A stretch of 29,042 bases of DNA from CBFHSD01 sp965658375 (GTDB taxonomy: Bacteria; Bacteroidota; Bacteroidia; Flavobacteriales_G; Salibacteraceae): contig CBFHSD010000029.1 in assembly GCA_965658375.1 (NCBI GenBank), positions 1-29,042 of the forward strand, read 5' to 3'. Each line of letters starts with the position of its first letter. Position 1 is the first letter of the stretch. The position numbers were made by a program, and so were the translations under genes. A model generated the notes under the pieces. It saw only the letters and a program-made list of their open reading frames with translations, ran no database searches and was not told the DNA's origin. This document shows positions 15,173-22,177 of the stretch, piece after piece.

Positions 15173-15877
15173 TTATAAGAAAGGATGAAAGTCTTTGGTG
15201 AGCTTTCTATACGCTTCGCTGTAGTTTCTAGGTGATGCATAAATGACGAGCTCTTCTTCCAAAAAATTTATTGATTGCTCAAGGCTTAAACCTACAATTT
15301 GTCTCACGGGCTCTTGAGCTTTGAAACTTTGGATCGTTTTCTTGTATAAGCAATGGAATCCTTCTTTTTCAAGTTGTGCTTGAAGATGAAGAGATTGCTT
15401 GTAGGGGAGTATATAGTATAGTTTACCCGCGGTGGCAAGATGTTCTTTTGCATGAAGCATCCATTGGAGTAAACCGTTTTTAGCTATATGCTTACTCACT
15501 TTATTTTCAATAGCATCAGGCAACAAAGCATCTTCGAAATAAGGAGGATTGCAAACCACTAAATCAAATTTGTCTTCTTCTGGAATTTCAGAAACCTCGC
15601 AGTGCATTGCGTGCAAACGATTTTTAAATGGGCTGTTCTTGAAATTGAATTGTGTGCAGAGGTATTGTTCTTTTCCTTGGTCAATACCTGTAATTTGCGC
15701 CTGTGGAAAGCGTTGAGCAAGCATTAAGGCAATAATACCCGTGCCTGTGCCAATGTCTAAAATATGTTTACTAGAATTTAGGGGCACACTCGCTCCCAAG
15801 AGAACGGCATCAGTCCCAACTTTAAAAACCTTGGGGTCTTGCTGAATTTGAAATTGTTTGAATTTAAAAAGACTCAT
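15173..15877 (-). CDS. trmN6: tRNA1(Val) (adenine(37)-N6)-methyltransferase
   Basis: TrmN6 (YfiC) places an N6-methyl group on A37 of tRNA1(Val), next to the anticodon. The 234-residue class I SAM methyltransferase shows the glycine-rich SAM motif 'ILDIGTGTGIIALML' (about 39-53) and the N6-adenine catalytic motif 'CNPPYFEDALLP' (NPPY). The N-terminal 'FKFKQFQIQQDPKVFKVGTD' is typical of the YfiC group. Its start overlaps the rimM stop by 4 nt, so it is the third gene of the rpsP-rimM-trmN6 operon, a common arrangement in Flavobacteriia. The target tRNA is inferred from the family; other NPPY methyltransferases are similar. Confidence 0.9.
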   Translation of the reverse strand: MSLFKFKQFQIQQDPKVFKVGTDAVLLGASVPLNSSKHILDIGTGTGIIALMLAQRFPQAQITGIDQGKEQYLCTQFNFKNSPFKNRLHAMHCEVSEIPEEDKFDLVVCNPPYFEDALLPDAIENKVSKHIAKNGLLQWMLHAKEHLATAGKLYYILPYKQSLHLQAQLEKEGFHCLYKKTIQSFKAQEPVRQIVGLSLEQSINFLEEELVIYASPRNYSEAYRKLTKDFHPFL

Positions 15878-16407
15878 GCCTCATTGAGGTAGAAGTCGAT
15901 AAGGCCTTCAGGTACATTAAGGAGTAGCTCTTTCTTTGAGCGATCTACATTCACAATGATTTCATCTACAACAGGAATGAGAATCTCTTTTTTGCCCTGC
16001 ATTACTTGGAAAATATCTTGGGCTTTTCCCTCAAGTACTTGATTCAGAGTACCAATGTCACCATCTTCGGTGTCAATCACTTTGAATCCAGTGATCTCAT
16101 GAAAATAAAACCCGTTTTCATCCATTTCTGGAAGAAGATCATCAGGAAGGAGTAAGGAACATCCTTTCAATGACAAAGCAGCTTCTTCGCTGTCTACACC
16201 ATTAAATTTGATACGTGCCTTCCCTTTAGGGTTGATAATGATATTATCAACAAAAAAAGGAACCAGTCCCTGCGGCAACTCCACAAATACTGATTCCAAT
16301 TCTGTATATTCAACGGGATTATCCGCGTCTATTTTTACTGAAACTTCACCCTTAAACCCACTAGGGCGGGTAATGATGCCCATTTCAAAACAAGCATCAC
16401 GATGCAT
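15874..16407 (-). CDS. rimM: Ribosome maturation factor RimM
   Basis: RimM binds ribosomal protein S19 and assists maturation of the 30S subunit head. The 177-residue protein has the N-terminal RimM barrel ('GIITRPSGFKGEVSVKI', about 10-26) and a C-terminal PRC-barrel domain starting near 'FYFHEITGFKVIDTEDGDIG' and running through 'ILIPVVDEIIVNVD'. Length is standard. Its ATG shares one base with the rpsP stop (TAATG), implying translational coupling to S16, and its stop overlaps the next methyltransferase gene. Confidence 0.96.
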   Translation of the reverse strand: MHRDACFEMGIITRPSGFKGEVSVKIDADNPVEYTELESVFVELPQGLVPFFVDNIIINPKGKARIKFNGVDSEEAALSLKGCSLLLPDDLLPEMDENGFYFHEITGFKVIDTEDGDIGTLNQVLEGKAQDIFQVMQGKKEILIPVVDEIIVNVDRSKKELLLNVPEGLIDFYLNEA

Positions 16408-16955
16408 TATTCTGCAGCTTCTTCTTTAGCTTCACCAGCCTCTTCAGCCGTTTCTTCCTCAACAGGAGCTTCAGCTGCTTTCGCTGCGGCTTCTGCCTCA
16501 GCTGCTTTTGCTGCAAGTTCTTCTTGATGCTTGGCTAGCGCTTCGCTTTCTGCTTTTTCAACCGCTGCACGTTTGTCACTCTCAGACTTCTTGATTCCAT
16601 CAAGGTTCGCTTGAATACGAGCTGCTTTTTCCTCTTTCCATTTTGCAAATTTAGCATCTGCTTGGTCTTGGGTTAAAGCACCTTTCTTCACACCTCTGTT
16701 CAAGTGGTCACGCATCATAACACCTTCATAAGACAAGATTGCTCTTGTGGTGTCTGTAGGTTGAGCACCTTGCTCAATCCAATACAAAGCTCTGTCAAAC
16801 ACTAAGTTGATTTGAGCTGGATCTGTATTAGGATCGTAGGTTCCTACTTTCTCAATGAATCGTCCATCGCGCTTCGCACGTGAATCGGCAGCCACAATGT
16901 GATAAAAAGGTCTTCCTTTCTTACCGTGGCGTTGTAATCTTAATTTTACTGGCAT
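16407..16955 (-). CDS. rpsP: 30S ribosomal protein S16 with long Ala/Glu-rich C-terminal extension
   Basis: S16 is a primary binder of the 16S rRNA 5' domain. Residues 1-85 are a typical S16 core ('KLRLQRHGKKGRPFYHIVAA', 'RFIEKVGTYDP', 'PTDTTRAILSYEG'). The protein then continues for almost 100 more residues, giving 182 in all where E. coli has 82. The extension has a charged helical part and a low-complexity Ala/Glu/Lys tail; similar tails occur in other Bacteroidota S16 proteins. It is the first gene of the rpsP-rimM-trmN6 operon. The upstream 285 nt contain a proximal -7-like box (17007-17014) and a distal promoter, hairpin and terminator unit (17064-17193) that may act as a leader attenuator. 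Confidence 0.97.
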   Translation of the reverse strand: MPVKLRLQRHGKKGRPFYHIVAADSRAKRDGRFIEKVGTYDPNTDPAQINLVFDRALYWIEQGAQPTDTTRAILSYEGVMMRDHLNRGVKKGALTQDQADAKFAKWKEEKAARIQANLDGIKKSESDKRAAVEKAESEALAKHQEELAAKAAEAEAAAKAAEAPVEEETAEEAGEAKEEAAE

Positions 16956-17006
16956 ATATTATTGTATCCGTGAGGTACGAAACCTCTATTAACAATTTTG
17001 AGCGTG

Positions 17007-17014
17007 CAAATATC
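17007..17014 (-). promoter_or_regulatory. Proximal -7-like box for rpsP
   Basis: GATATTTG on the - strand matches TAnnTTTG at 7 of 8 positions, followed by CACGC. It would give a ~45-nt leader to the rpsP ATG (16955). No TTG lies at the -33 distance. If real, rpsP can be transcribed without passing the terminator at 17064-17101. Confidence 0.35.
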
Positions 17015-17048
17015 GTATTTAAAATGGAATAGTATAGAGAAAGAGGTG

Positions 17049-17118
17049 AAGTTTTTCGAAGGCAAAAAAAAACAGGAAGGAACCCCCTTTTTTCCTTCCT
17101 GCCTCAATCGAAAAACTT
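17049..17118. repeat. 11-bp inverted repeat enclosing the rpsP-upstream terminator
   Basis: AAGTTTTTCGA (17049-17059) and TCGAAAAACTT (17108-17118) are perfect inverted repeats 48 nt apart, with the terminator stem nested between them. An additional GGC/GCC pair (17061-17063, 17101-17103) can extend the enclosing stem if the inner stem frays. One arm lies before the terminator and one after its U-tract, so the outer stem forms only in read-through transcripts. Confidence 0.75.
17064..17101 (-). terminator. Intrinsic terminator upstream of rpsP (sRNA end or attenuator)
   Basis: A perfect 10-bp stem (CAGGAAGGAA 17073-17082 with TTCCTTCCTG 17092-17101) and a 9-nt loop are followed on the - strand by nine T (17072 down to 17064). 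The polarity is clear: on the + strand no T run follows. No open reading frame precedes it on the - strand between 17241 and 17101, so it ends a non-coding transcript or attenuates the rpsP operon. Confidence 0.8.
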
Positions 17119-17161
17119 GGAACCATTATTAGAACAAAAAAACTCTAATAAATTTTGGTTA
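17064..17161 (-). ncRNA. Candidate small RNA or rpsP-operon leader attenuator (~98 nt)
   Basis: Read on the - strand, a predicted start near 17161 is followed at once by a hairpin. AACCA (17160-17156) pairs with TGGTT (17125-17121), and TTATTAGA (17151-17144) pairs with TCTAATAA (17133-17126), giving 13 bp with a 4-nt bulge and a 10-nt U-rich loop. A single-stranded linker containing AAGTTTTTCGA (17118-17108) comes next, then the perfect terminator hairpin and U9. A second sequence complementary to that linker (17049-17059) lies just past the terminator, so read-through RNA could form an enclosing 11-bp stem. The arrangement fits a standalone small RNA or a transcription attenuator ahead of rpsP-rimM-trmN6. 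I do not recognise it as a known RNA family. The call is structural inference; no expression evidence is available here. Confidence 0.45.
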
Positions 17162-17166
17162 CGAGG

Positions 17167-17193
17167 CGAATATACGAATCTTTGAATGCCAAA
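17167..17193 (-). promoter_or_regulatory. Distal promoter upstream of the candidate leader RNA
   Basis: On the - strand a poly-T tract ending TTTG (17193-17190) precedes TATATTCG (17174-17167), a 7/8 match to TAnnTTTG followed by CC. The spacing is 15-16 nt, slightly short. Predicted start is about 17160-17162, exactly at the first base of the hairpin of the candidate RNA. A divergent gene starts at 17242. Confidence 0.5.
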
Positions 17194-17241
17194 AAAAAGA
17201 AAATTTCACCTTATGTTAATTTGGAATTAATCTAAACAACG

Positions 17242-17898
17242 ATGAAAACGAAGGTTATTGAAGATGTAAAGTTCAAGGTGCGTGCTGCTTTTTTTGGCGA
17301 TCATACCGGCCATGATTGGTTTCATGTAGAGCGTGTTTGGAAGAATGCGCGTTTATTGGCATTCATGGAGGGCGTACCTATTGATAGGGATATGTTGGAA
17401 CTTACAGCTTTATTGCATGATGTGGGCGACCATAAGTTTTACCCCAATGAAAAAGACGCATATAAAAGGTTGATACCTGAGTTTCTTAAAGAGTTCAACC
17501 TAGATCAAACCTTGGTAGATACCATTATTCAAAATGTGGGAGAGATCAGCTACAAAGGAAAAGAGCTTGCTACTAACACAAGTAATTTAGAGGCTGCCTT
17601 AGTTCAAGACGCTGATCGCCTAGATGCCATTGGTGCCATTGGAATTGCAAGGGCATTTGCATACGGAGGAGCCAATGAACGCAGTTTATATAATCCAGAA
17701 GAAGACCCAGAAGAGCATGAATCTTTTGAGTCCTATGCCAACTCTAAGGGACATACCATCAATCATTTTTATGAAAAGCTCTTGCTGTTAAAAGACCGAA
17801 TGCAAACAGAATCTGGCAGAAAGCTGGCACTAGAACGACATGAGTTTATGAAAGTGTATTTGGATCAATTTTATACAGAATGGAACGCTAGCAAATAG
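17242..17898 (+). CDS. HD-domain hydrolase (YpgQ/YedJ-like)
   Basis: This 218-residue cytoplasmic metal-dependent phosphohydrolase of the HD superfamily shows the ligand set H28 (in HTGHDWFHVERV), H59-D60 (in LLHDVGDHKF) and D123/D125 (in QDADRLDAIG). The segment 'GAIGIARAFAYGG' is characteristic of the YpgQ/YedJ group. B. subtilis YpgQ has been reported as a nucleotide pyrophosphohydrolase; the substrate here is unproven. The gene is monocistronic and divergent from rpsP. It overlaps the convergent dihydroorotase-like gene by 11 nt (17888-17898). Confidence 0.88.
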   Translation: MKTKVIEDVKFKVRAAFFGDHTGHDWFHVERVWKNARLLAFMEGVPIDRDMLELTALLHDVGDHKFYPNEKDAYKRLIPEFLKEFNLDQTLVDTIIQNVGEISYKGKELATNTSNLEAALVQDADRLDAIGAIGIARAFAYGGANERSLYNPEEDPEEHESFESYANSKGHTINHFYEKLLLLKDRMQTESGRKLALERHEFMKVYLDQFYTEWNASK

Positions 17899-19123
17899 CT
17901 AAGGCTAGTCCAGTTAATTCTTTTCCAAAAGCGGTGAAATTTTTCGAAGCTGATTTCCAATTGGTTTTATCAAATACTATCTTTTGTTCAGGAAGCAATA
18001 ATGTGAAGGATACCTCAGAATCTATCTCCCATGATGACAAAGGCAAGCCTAAAACAGCCTTAGGATTAATCGCTACTTTTTCTACAAGTGTTTCTATTGA
18101 GATGTGATTGGACAAATAGGTTTGATAAAGAGGGAAGAACGCTTGACTAGTTGCCATTCCGTATTCTGCAAAGTCAAATTCGCAGAATTTTTCTTCGGTG
18201 CTTTGGGGACTATGATCCGATGCGATGATGTCAATTGTACCATCATTTACTCCTTCAATTAAAGCCATCCTGTCTTTCTCAGAACGCAATGGTGGTAGAA
18301 CCTTATAATTTGTATCAAATGAAGATAAAGACTCTTCATTCCAAAGTAGGTTCGCCAAAGAGACCGAACAAGTAACGGGAATCCCATCTTTCTTAGCATT
18401 TTTGATAAGCTCTACAGACCTTGCTGTTGAGATGTGACTGAGGTGAATGGAAGTCTCACAATATCGTGCTATTTGTAAATTTCTAGCAACATGCACTTCT
18501 TCAGAGAGGCCTGATCTTCCTTTTAGGCCGAGTTTAGTTGATGCAACGCCTTCATTCATGACACCATCATGTGCCAATACTTTCTCGTCAGAATAAACGA
18601 GAATAGGGAAGGAGGAACTCTTTTTATAGAGTAAACTTCTTTGAAGCAGTCCTGCATCCTGGATTCCTCGTTTGTCATCTGTAAAAGCGACAGCACCTGC
18701 ACTGTGCATATCGTAAAACTCGGAGAGGTGCTCCCCAGCTCTTTTCTCTGAAAGTGCAGCGGCAATGTGAAAATTAACTGGTAAATGTTGCGTTTTCTCT
18801 TTTAATCCTAATACGCTCCCTGCTTGATCAGTAGGAGGTGTTTGGTTTGGCATGAGCAAAACATCTGTAAATCCACCGGCATGAGCGGCTTGAGATCCTG
18901 AACGCAGTGTTTCTTTAAACTCATGTCCTGGTTCGCCAGTTCTGAAGTGAAAATCTAAAAACCCTGGACAAAGAATCATTTTTTCATCATCAAAGATCTT
19001 TTCGGCTTCCCGGCTCGATACCTTTTGAAGCGTACCGTCAACAATGTCAAAAGACTGCTGTGTTTTGTGCAAAGGGTGAGAAGGGTAAATAACGGTGGCA
19101 TTTATTATTCTTACTACGCTCAT
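17888..19123 (-). CDS. Dihydroorotase-like amidohydrolase lacking metal-site residues
   Basis: This 411-residue protein is clearly a class I dihydroorotase homologue: 'ILCPGFLDFHF' entering the barrel, 'GGFTDVLLMPNQTPPTD', 'HLSHISTARSVELI', 'VLPPLRSEKDR', 'GTIDIIASDHSPQ'. Several catalytic positions are altered. The metal-binding HxH is H59-F-R61. The usual 'HxED' region reads 'VYSDEK' (Y177). The normal 'T.E..PHHL' region reads 'TCSVSLANLL'. D303 of the last ligand motif is kept. Such non-catalytic dihydroorotases (PyrC') can serve as partners of aspartate transcarbamoylase, but no pyrB is in this window. It could also act on another cyclic amide. Its start overlaps the BatA-like gene stop by 4 nt, making it the last gene of the - strand operon. 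Activity in pyrimidine synthesis should not be assumed. Confidence 0.82.
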   Translation of the reverse strand: MSVVRIINATVIYPSHPLHKTQQSFDIVDGTLQKVSSREAEKIFDDEKMILCPGFLDFHFRTGEPGHEFKETLRSGSQAAHAGGFTDVLLMPNQTPPTDQAGSVLGLKEKTQHLPVNFHIAAALSEKRAGEHLSEFYDMHSAGAVAFTDDKRGIQDAGLLQRSLLYKKSSSFPILVYSDEKVLAHDGVMNEGVASTKLGLKGRSGLSEEVHVARNLQIARYCETSIHLSHISTARSVELIKNAKKDGIPVTCSVSLANLLWNEESLSSFDTNYKVLPPLRSEKDRMALIEGVNDGTIDIIASDHSPQSTEEKFCEFDFAEYGMATSQAFFPLYQTYLSNHISIETLVEKVAINPKAVLGLPLSSWEIDSEVSFTLLLPEQKIVFDKTNWKSASKNFTAFGKELTGLALAIC

Positions 19124-21129
19124 GTTTTCAAAATTCGAGTCAAAAATATTTCAATTGCAAGAAACAGGAGCCCAAGAAGTATGGCGTATGTCCATAGTTG
19201 CTTGCCTTGACTAATTTGTTCTAGTCCGGTTTTAATTTCTGTGGGTGATGCAGGTAGAATTTGGAACTGCTCCACACCCTTTGATTTAAACCAATTGTCA
19301 AGTTCTAATTCGGTTAAATATTGGAATTTAGATTCATTTCTAGAGCTATTCAATCCAATTAGTGCGTATTCTTTCTCATTGTGAACGAGTCTATAGAACC
19401 CTTCTTCCAATTCTTCACTTCTTAATGTTAGAGCCACTTTGTTATCGGAATAGTCCATTTTAGGGATGAATATTTTTCCCGTTGTTGAATGAATAAACTG
19501 AGGCGGACTTTCGGAATTGGGTAATTTTTGCTCCATCAGAATCGGATCACCAATCCAATGTGCCAGTGTGGTAGAGGTTCCACTCTGAAATCCAAACTCA
19601 AACAAACAAGGTAGAAATAATTGAAATTCACCCATTGATTTGTTTTCTGAAATAGAACTCGAAAAGAAAAATACTTTTCCAGCACTTAGTTCAAATTGAG
19701 ATAAAAAGGCTTCTCCAGACTTGTAATTGATCAATGCTTCTTGTGGCATACCCTTCACAAGAAAGTGACTGAAGTTCATTTCGTCAAAACTTAATTTGGG
19801 AGTTCCCTCAAACATATTGTCAAAGAAAGCATGGTTGGTATTGATTGAATGAATGGCTTTTCTGATGGTGTCGTTCGATTTTTTAAGGGCAATATGCTGA
19901 GGAAGAATAGCAGATAAAAGGTTTAATGAAGTATTGGGTGATGGAAGAATAGCGAGATTTTTACCCTCATTTACACGAGTACAAATGACCTCGGTTAAGC
20001 CACTTGAAAGCTCTTCAACTTCATTGAGAAGAATTAAATCAAATGCTTCAATATCTTGAGCTAAAACCGTTTTAGGTGTTTTAGAAACCAAATGAAATAT
20101 AGAATCTTGGGCATAGGCAAGTTTTGGGAAGTTGGTTGCGTTTTCACCTTTAATTTCTAAGACTTCAATGCTTGACTTCACGTAACAGGCTCCGAACAAG
20201 GTGTTGTCATAATCATAAGGTTGATCATCAACACTCACTTCAATTGCTAACCATCCGGTATCATTTACGGTAACAGAAATGCTGGTGTCTTTTTGGCTTC
20301 CAGCAGAAATGGTATTGGTAAATTCCTCAACCACACTTTGGTTTACTTTAACTTGAATAGAGGCCGGAGTCGCTTTTTCGCTATTGCTGTTGCTAAAACT
20401 AATACGAATTTGAATGGGTTCATTGACTCTTACATAGGGAGATTCAATAGCGATAGAGTCAAGTGATATGTTGAACACTTTTTCTGGTCTGGTAAGGAAA
20501 GCAAATACCGTTTCGGCACTGTCTAAAACTATGTTTTGTTTCGTTAGAATGTTTGTTTGAAAATCGCTGATGAGATAATATACCTGATTGCGATTTTCAA
20601 TGGGTTTGAAACGTTGAAACACATCGCTCAACGGGTGACTGGTCGAACTGTAATTCAGTTCTTGAATTTCTTCAATTGCCTCGTCTTTGTTTTTATAAGT
20701 TAAATCGGCACCTTTAAATTGGTGTGAACCTACCCTTAAATCCGTACTTATTTCTTGAGATTCGGCAATGCTTAATGCAATGTCTTTGGCTTGCTCTAAA
20801 AGTTGTCCTTTTTCATTTTGTAAAGACATAGAAAAAGAGTTGTCTACAAAAATAAATGGTTCTAAAGCATTGGTGTTAATGTTATTAGAGAAGGGGATAT
20901 AGGGTTGGGCGAACCCTAGAATGATAAAAGTAAGAGCGAATAACCTAGAAAGTAAAAGTAGAAGGTGCTTGAGTTTAGATTGTTTTTGTGTTTGTTCTTG
21001 TACTTCTTTTAAAAAGCGAATACTTGAAAAGTAAACAGTCTTATAGCGTCTTAAACTAAAGAGGTGTATCGCAATGGGAATTGCTAACAACAAAAGAGCC
21101 CATAAGAACTGTGGTTGTACAAAATTCAT
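19120..21129 (-). CDS. BatA-domain membrane protein with von Willebrand A-like domain
   Basis: This 669-residue inner-membrane protein has the N-terminal BatA/aerotolerance two-helix domain ('PQFLWALLLLAIPIAIHLFS' at about 6-25; second helix 55-78), a large periplasmic part and a C-terminal helix (about 645-665) followed by a few basic residues. After the second helix comes a vWA-like domain with the metal-ion adhesion motif 'DNSFSMS' (D96, S98, S100), then 'YLISDFQTN'. The remainder has beta-rich segments and 'LNEVEEL', which suggests a glutamine-amidotransferase-like region as in related Bacteroidota proteins. The function is unknown; Bat proteins are linked to envelope stress tolerance. 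A good promoter (21136-21165) lies 6 nt before the ATG. The dihydroorotase-like gene follows with a 4-nt overlap. Confidence 0.85.
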   Translation of the reverse strand: MNFVQPQFLWALLLLAIPIAIHLFSLRRYKTVYFSSIRFLKEVQEQTQKQSKLKHLLLLLSRLFALTFIILGFAQPYIPFSNNINTNALEPFIFVDNSFSMSLQNEKGQLLEQAKDIALSIAESQEISTDLRVGSHQFKGADLTYKNKDEAIEEIQELNYSSTSHPLSDVFQRFKPIENRNQVYYLISDFQTNILTKQNIVLDSAETVFAFLTRPEKVFNISLDSIAIESPYVRVNEPIQIRISFSNSNSEKATPASIQVKVNQSVVEEFTNTISAGSQKDTSISVTVNDTGWLAIEVSVDDQPYDYDNTLFGACYVKSSIEVLEIKGENATNFPKLAYAQDSIFHLVSKTPKTVLAQDIEAFDLILLNEVEELSSGLTEVICTRVNEGKNLAILPSPNTSLNLLSAILPQHIALKKSNDTIRKAIHSINTNHAFFDNMFEGTPKLSFDEMNFSHFLVKGMPQEALINYKSGEAFLSQFELSAGKVFFFSSSISENKSMGEFQLFLPCLFEFGFQSGTSTTLAHWIGDPILMEQKLPNSESPPQFIHSTTGKIFIPKMDYSDNKVALTLRSEELEEGFYRLVHNEKEYALIGLNSSRNESKFQYLTELELDNWFKSKGVEQFQILPASPTEIKTGLEQISQGKQLWTYAILLGLLFLAIEIFLTRILKT

Positions 21130-21135
21130 GAATCA

Positions 21136-21165
21136 CAAAGCTAAGCGCTGTCTTGGTTAAAACAA
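21136..21165 (-). promoter_or_regulatory. Promoter directly before the BatA-like gene
   Basis: On the - strand TTG (21165-21163), a 19-nt spacer and TAGCTTTG (21143-21136, perfect TAnnTTTG) form one of the best promoter matches in the window. Only 6 nt separate the box from ATG 21129, so the predicted mRNA has almost no leader. It lies in the 54-nt gap after the alpha/beta hydrolase gene. Confidence 0.65.
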
Positions 21166-21183
21166 GCAATCAAACTAAAGTCT

Positions 21184-22167
21184 CTATTGAAATCTTTGAA
21201 CTAGAAATTTCTCAGCTGCTTGAAAGACTCCTTGATGGTCATTTGACTTGTATGAGGAGGCGATGACATGATCTCCCGCATTGGGAAATGCTTGAGAAAT
21301 TTTGTCTTCAGAACCAAGTTCATCGAACATGGTTAACATGGCTTCCACAGAAACAACATCATCTTGTTCCAGCTCATTCTTGTAATAATAAGCCAGAAAA
21401 ACAGGACAAGTGATTTTCTCAAAAGTTTCTTTATTCATTGAGGATTCTAAAAGCTCTTGCATTTCAGTAATGGCTTCGAGTCTGTATTTCGTGTTCCAAT
21501 ATTGTTGGGTCACAGAATCTCCGTCATATTCCTGAAAATTACTCCCGTAAACCATTCTTGTTATTTGAAGACCCCACGGGTTATTGAGTAAAAAGCTTCT
21601 TTCGTCTGCCACGCGAATATTAGGAGAGAATAAAAGGATACTAGCAATATCTTCCTTGAATTGCGATGCTAAAGCTAAAGCGCAGGTTCCTCCTGTTGAG
21701 GTGCCAATTAGAATAACGCTGTCTCCAAGTTGTTTGCCTATGGCAAGGGCTTCTGCTGCGCTTTGAACAACCCCTGTAGATGAATAGTTGAGAAGTGCAT
21801 CTTCTCCTGCCAAACCGTGTTCATTTAAACGAGCTAATAAAAGGTTTGCATGAAGAGATTTTGCTAATTTGAGGTGACTAGGATAGCCTTCTCCGTGGCT
21901 TGCAGAAAAACCATGCAAGTACACAATCGCATATTTTGTTTTTTGCTTCACTGAGTCATTCGCCCAAACAATGCGCGCTTCATTGTCTAGCTTGGTATCA
22001 AGTTGCGCCTCTTTTTCATTAAGATAAGTTTCAACCTGCATGGTTCCTTTAGGTACTATTGGCAATGACATGGTCATCTCAAACTCTGAAGGAGTAGGGC
22101 CTGTAAAGTAAATGACACCTAGTGCAATAAACACAACAGAAGTATATTTCAAGGCTTTTTTAAGCAT
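21184..22167 (-). CDS. Alpha/beta hydrolase, membrane-anchored or exported
   Basis: This 327-residue protein has an N-terminal hydrophobic helix (about 9-23) after a Lys-rich start, suggesting a membrane anchor or uncleaved signal, with the enzyme domain outside the cytoplasm. The domain shows the oxyanion-hole segment 'YLHGFSASHGEG' (83-94), the nucleophile elbow 'IGTSTGG' (S157) and a C-terminal 'NAGDHVIAS' that supplies the catalytic His (H300). The catalytic acid is probably in the loop near D269/D270. Resemblance is to carboxylesterase/lysophospholipase-like hydrolases; the substrate is unknown. It starts 10 nt after the adenine deaminase stop, so the two are probably co-transcribed. Confidence 0.82.
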   Translation of the reverse strand: MLKKALKYTSVVFIALGVIYFTGPTPSEFEMTMSLPIVPKGTMQVETYLNEKEAQLDTKLDNEARIVWANDSVKQKTKYAIVYLHGFSASHGEGYPSHLKLAKSLHANLLLARLNEHGLAGEDALLNYSSTGVVQSAAEALAIGKQLGDSVILIGTSTGGTCALALASQFKEDIASILLFSPNIRVADERSFLLNNPWGLQITRMVYGSNFQEYDGDSVTQQYWNTKYRLEAITEMQELLESSMNKETFEKITCPVFLAYYYKNELEQDDVVSVEAMLTMFDELGSEDKISQAFPNAGDHVIASSYKSNDHQGVFQAAEKFLVQRFQ

Positions 22168-22177
22168 ATAGCAACTT

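Noticed and set aside
17101..17160. Possibility that the hairpin at 17121-17160 is a + strand terminator for the HD gene's upstream side
   Set aside because: No T run follows the stem on the + strand and no + strand gene lies upstream; the polarity of the nearby terminator points to the - strand.
17888..19123. Simple annotation as functional pyrC
   Set aside because: Metal-ligand positions are substituted, so the name is withheld although the family is clear.
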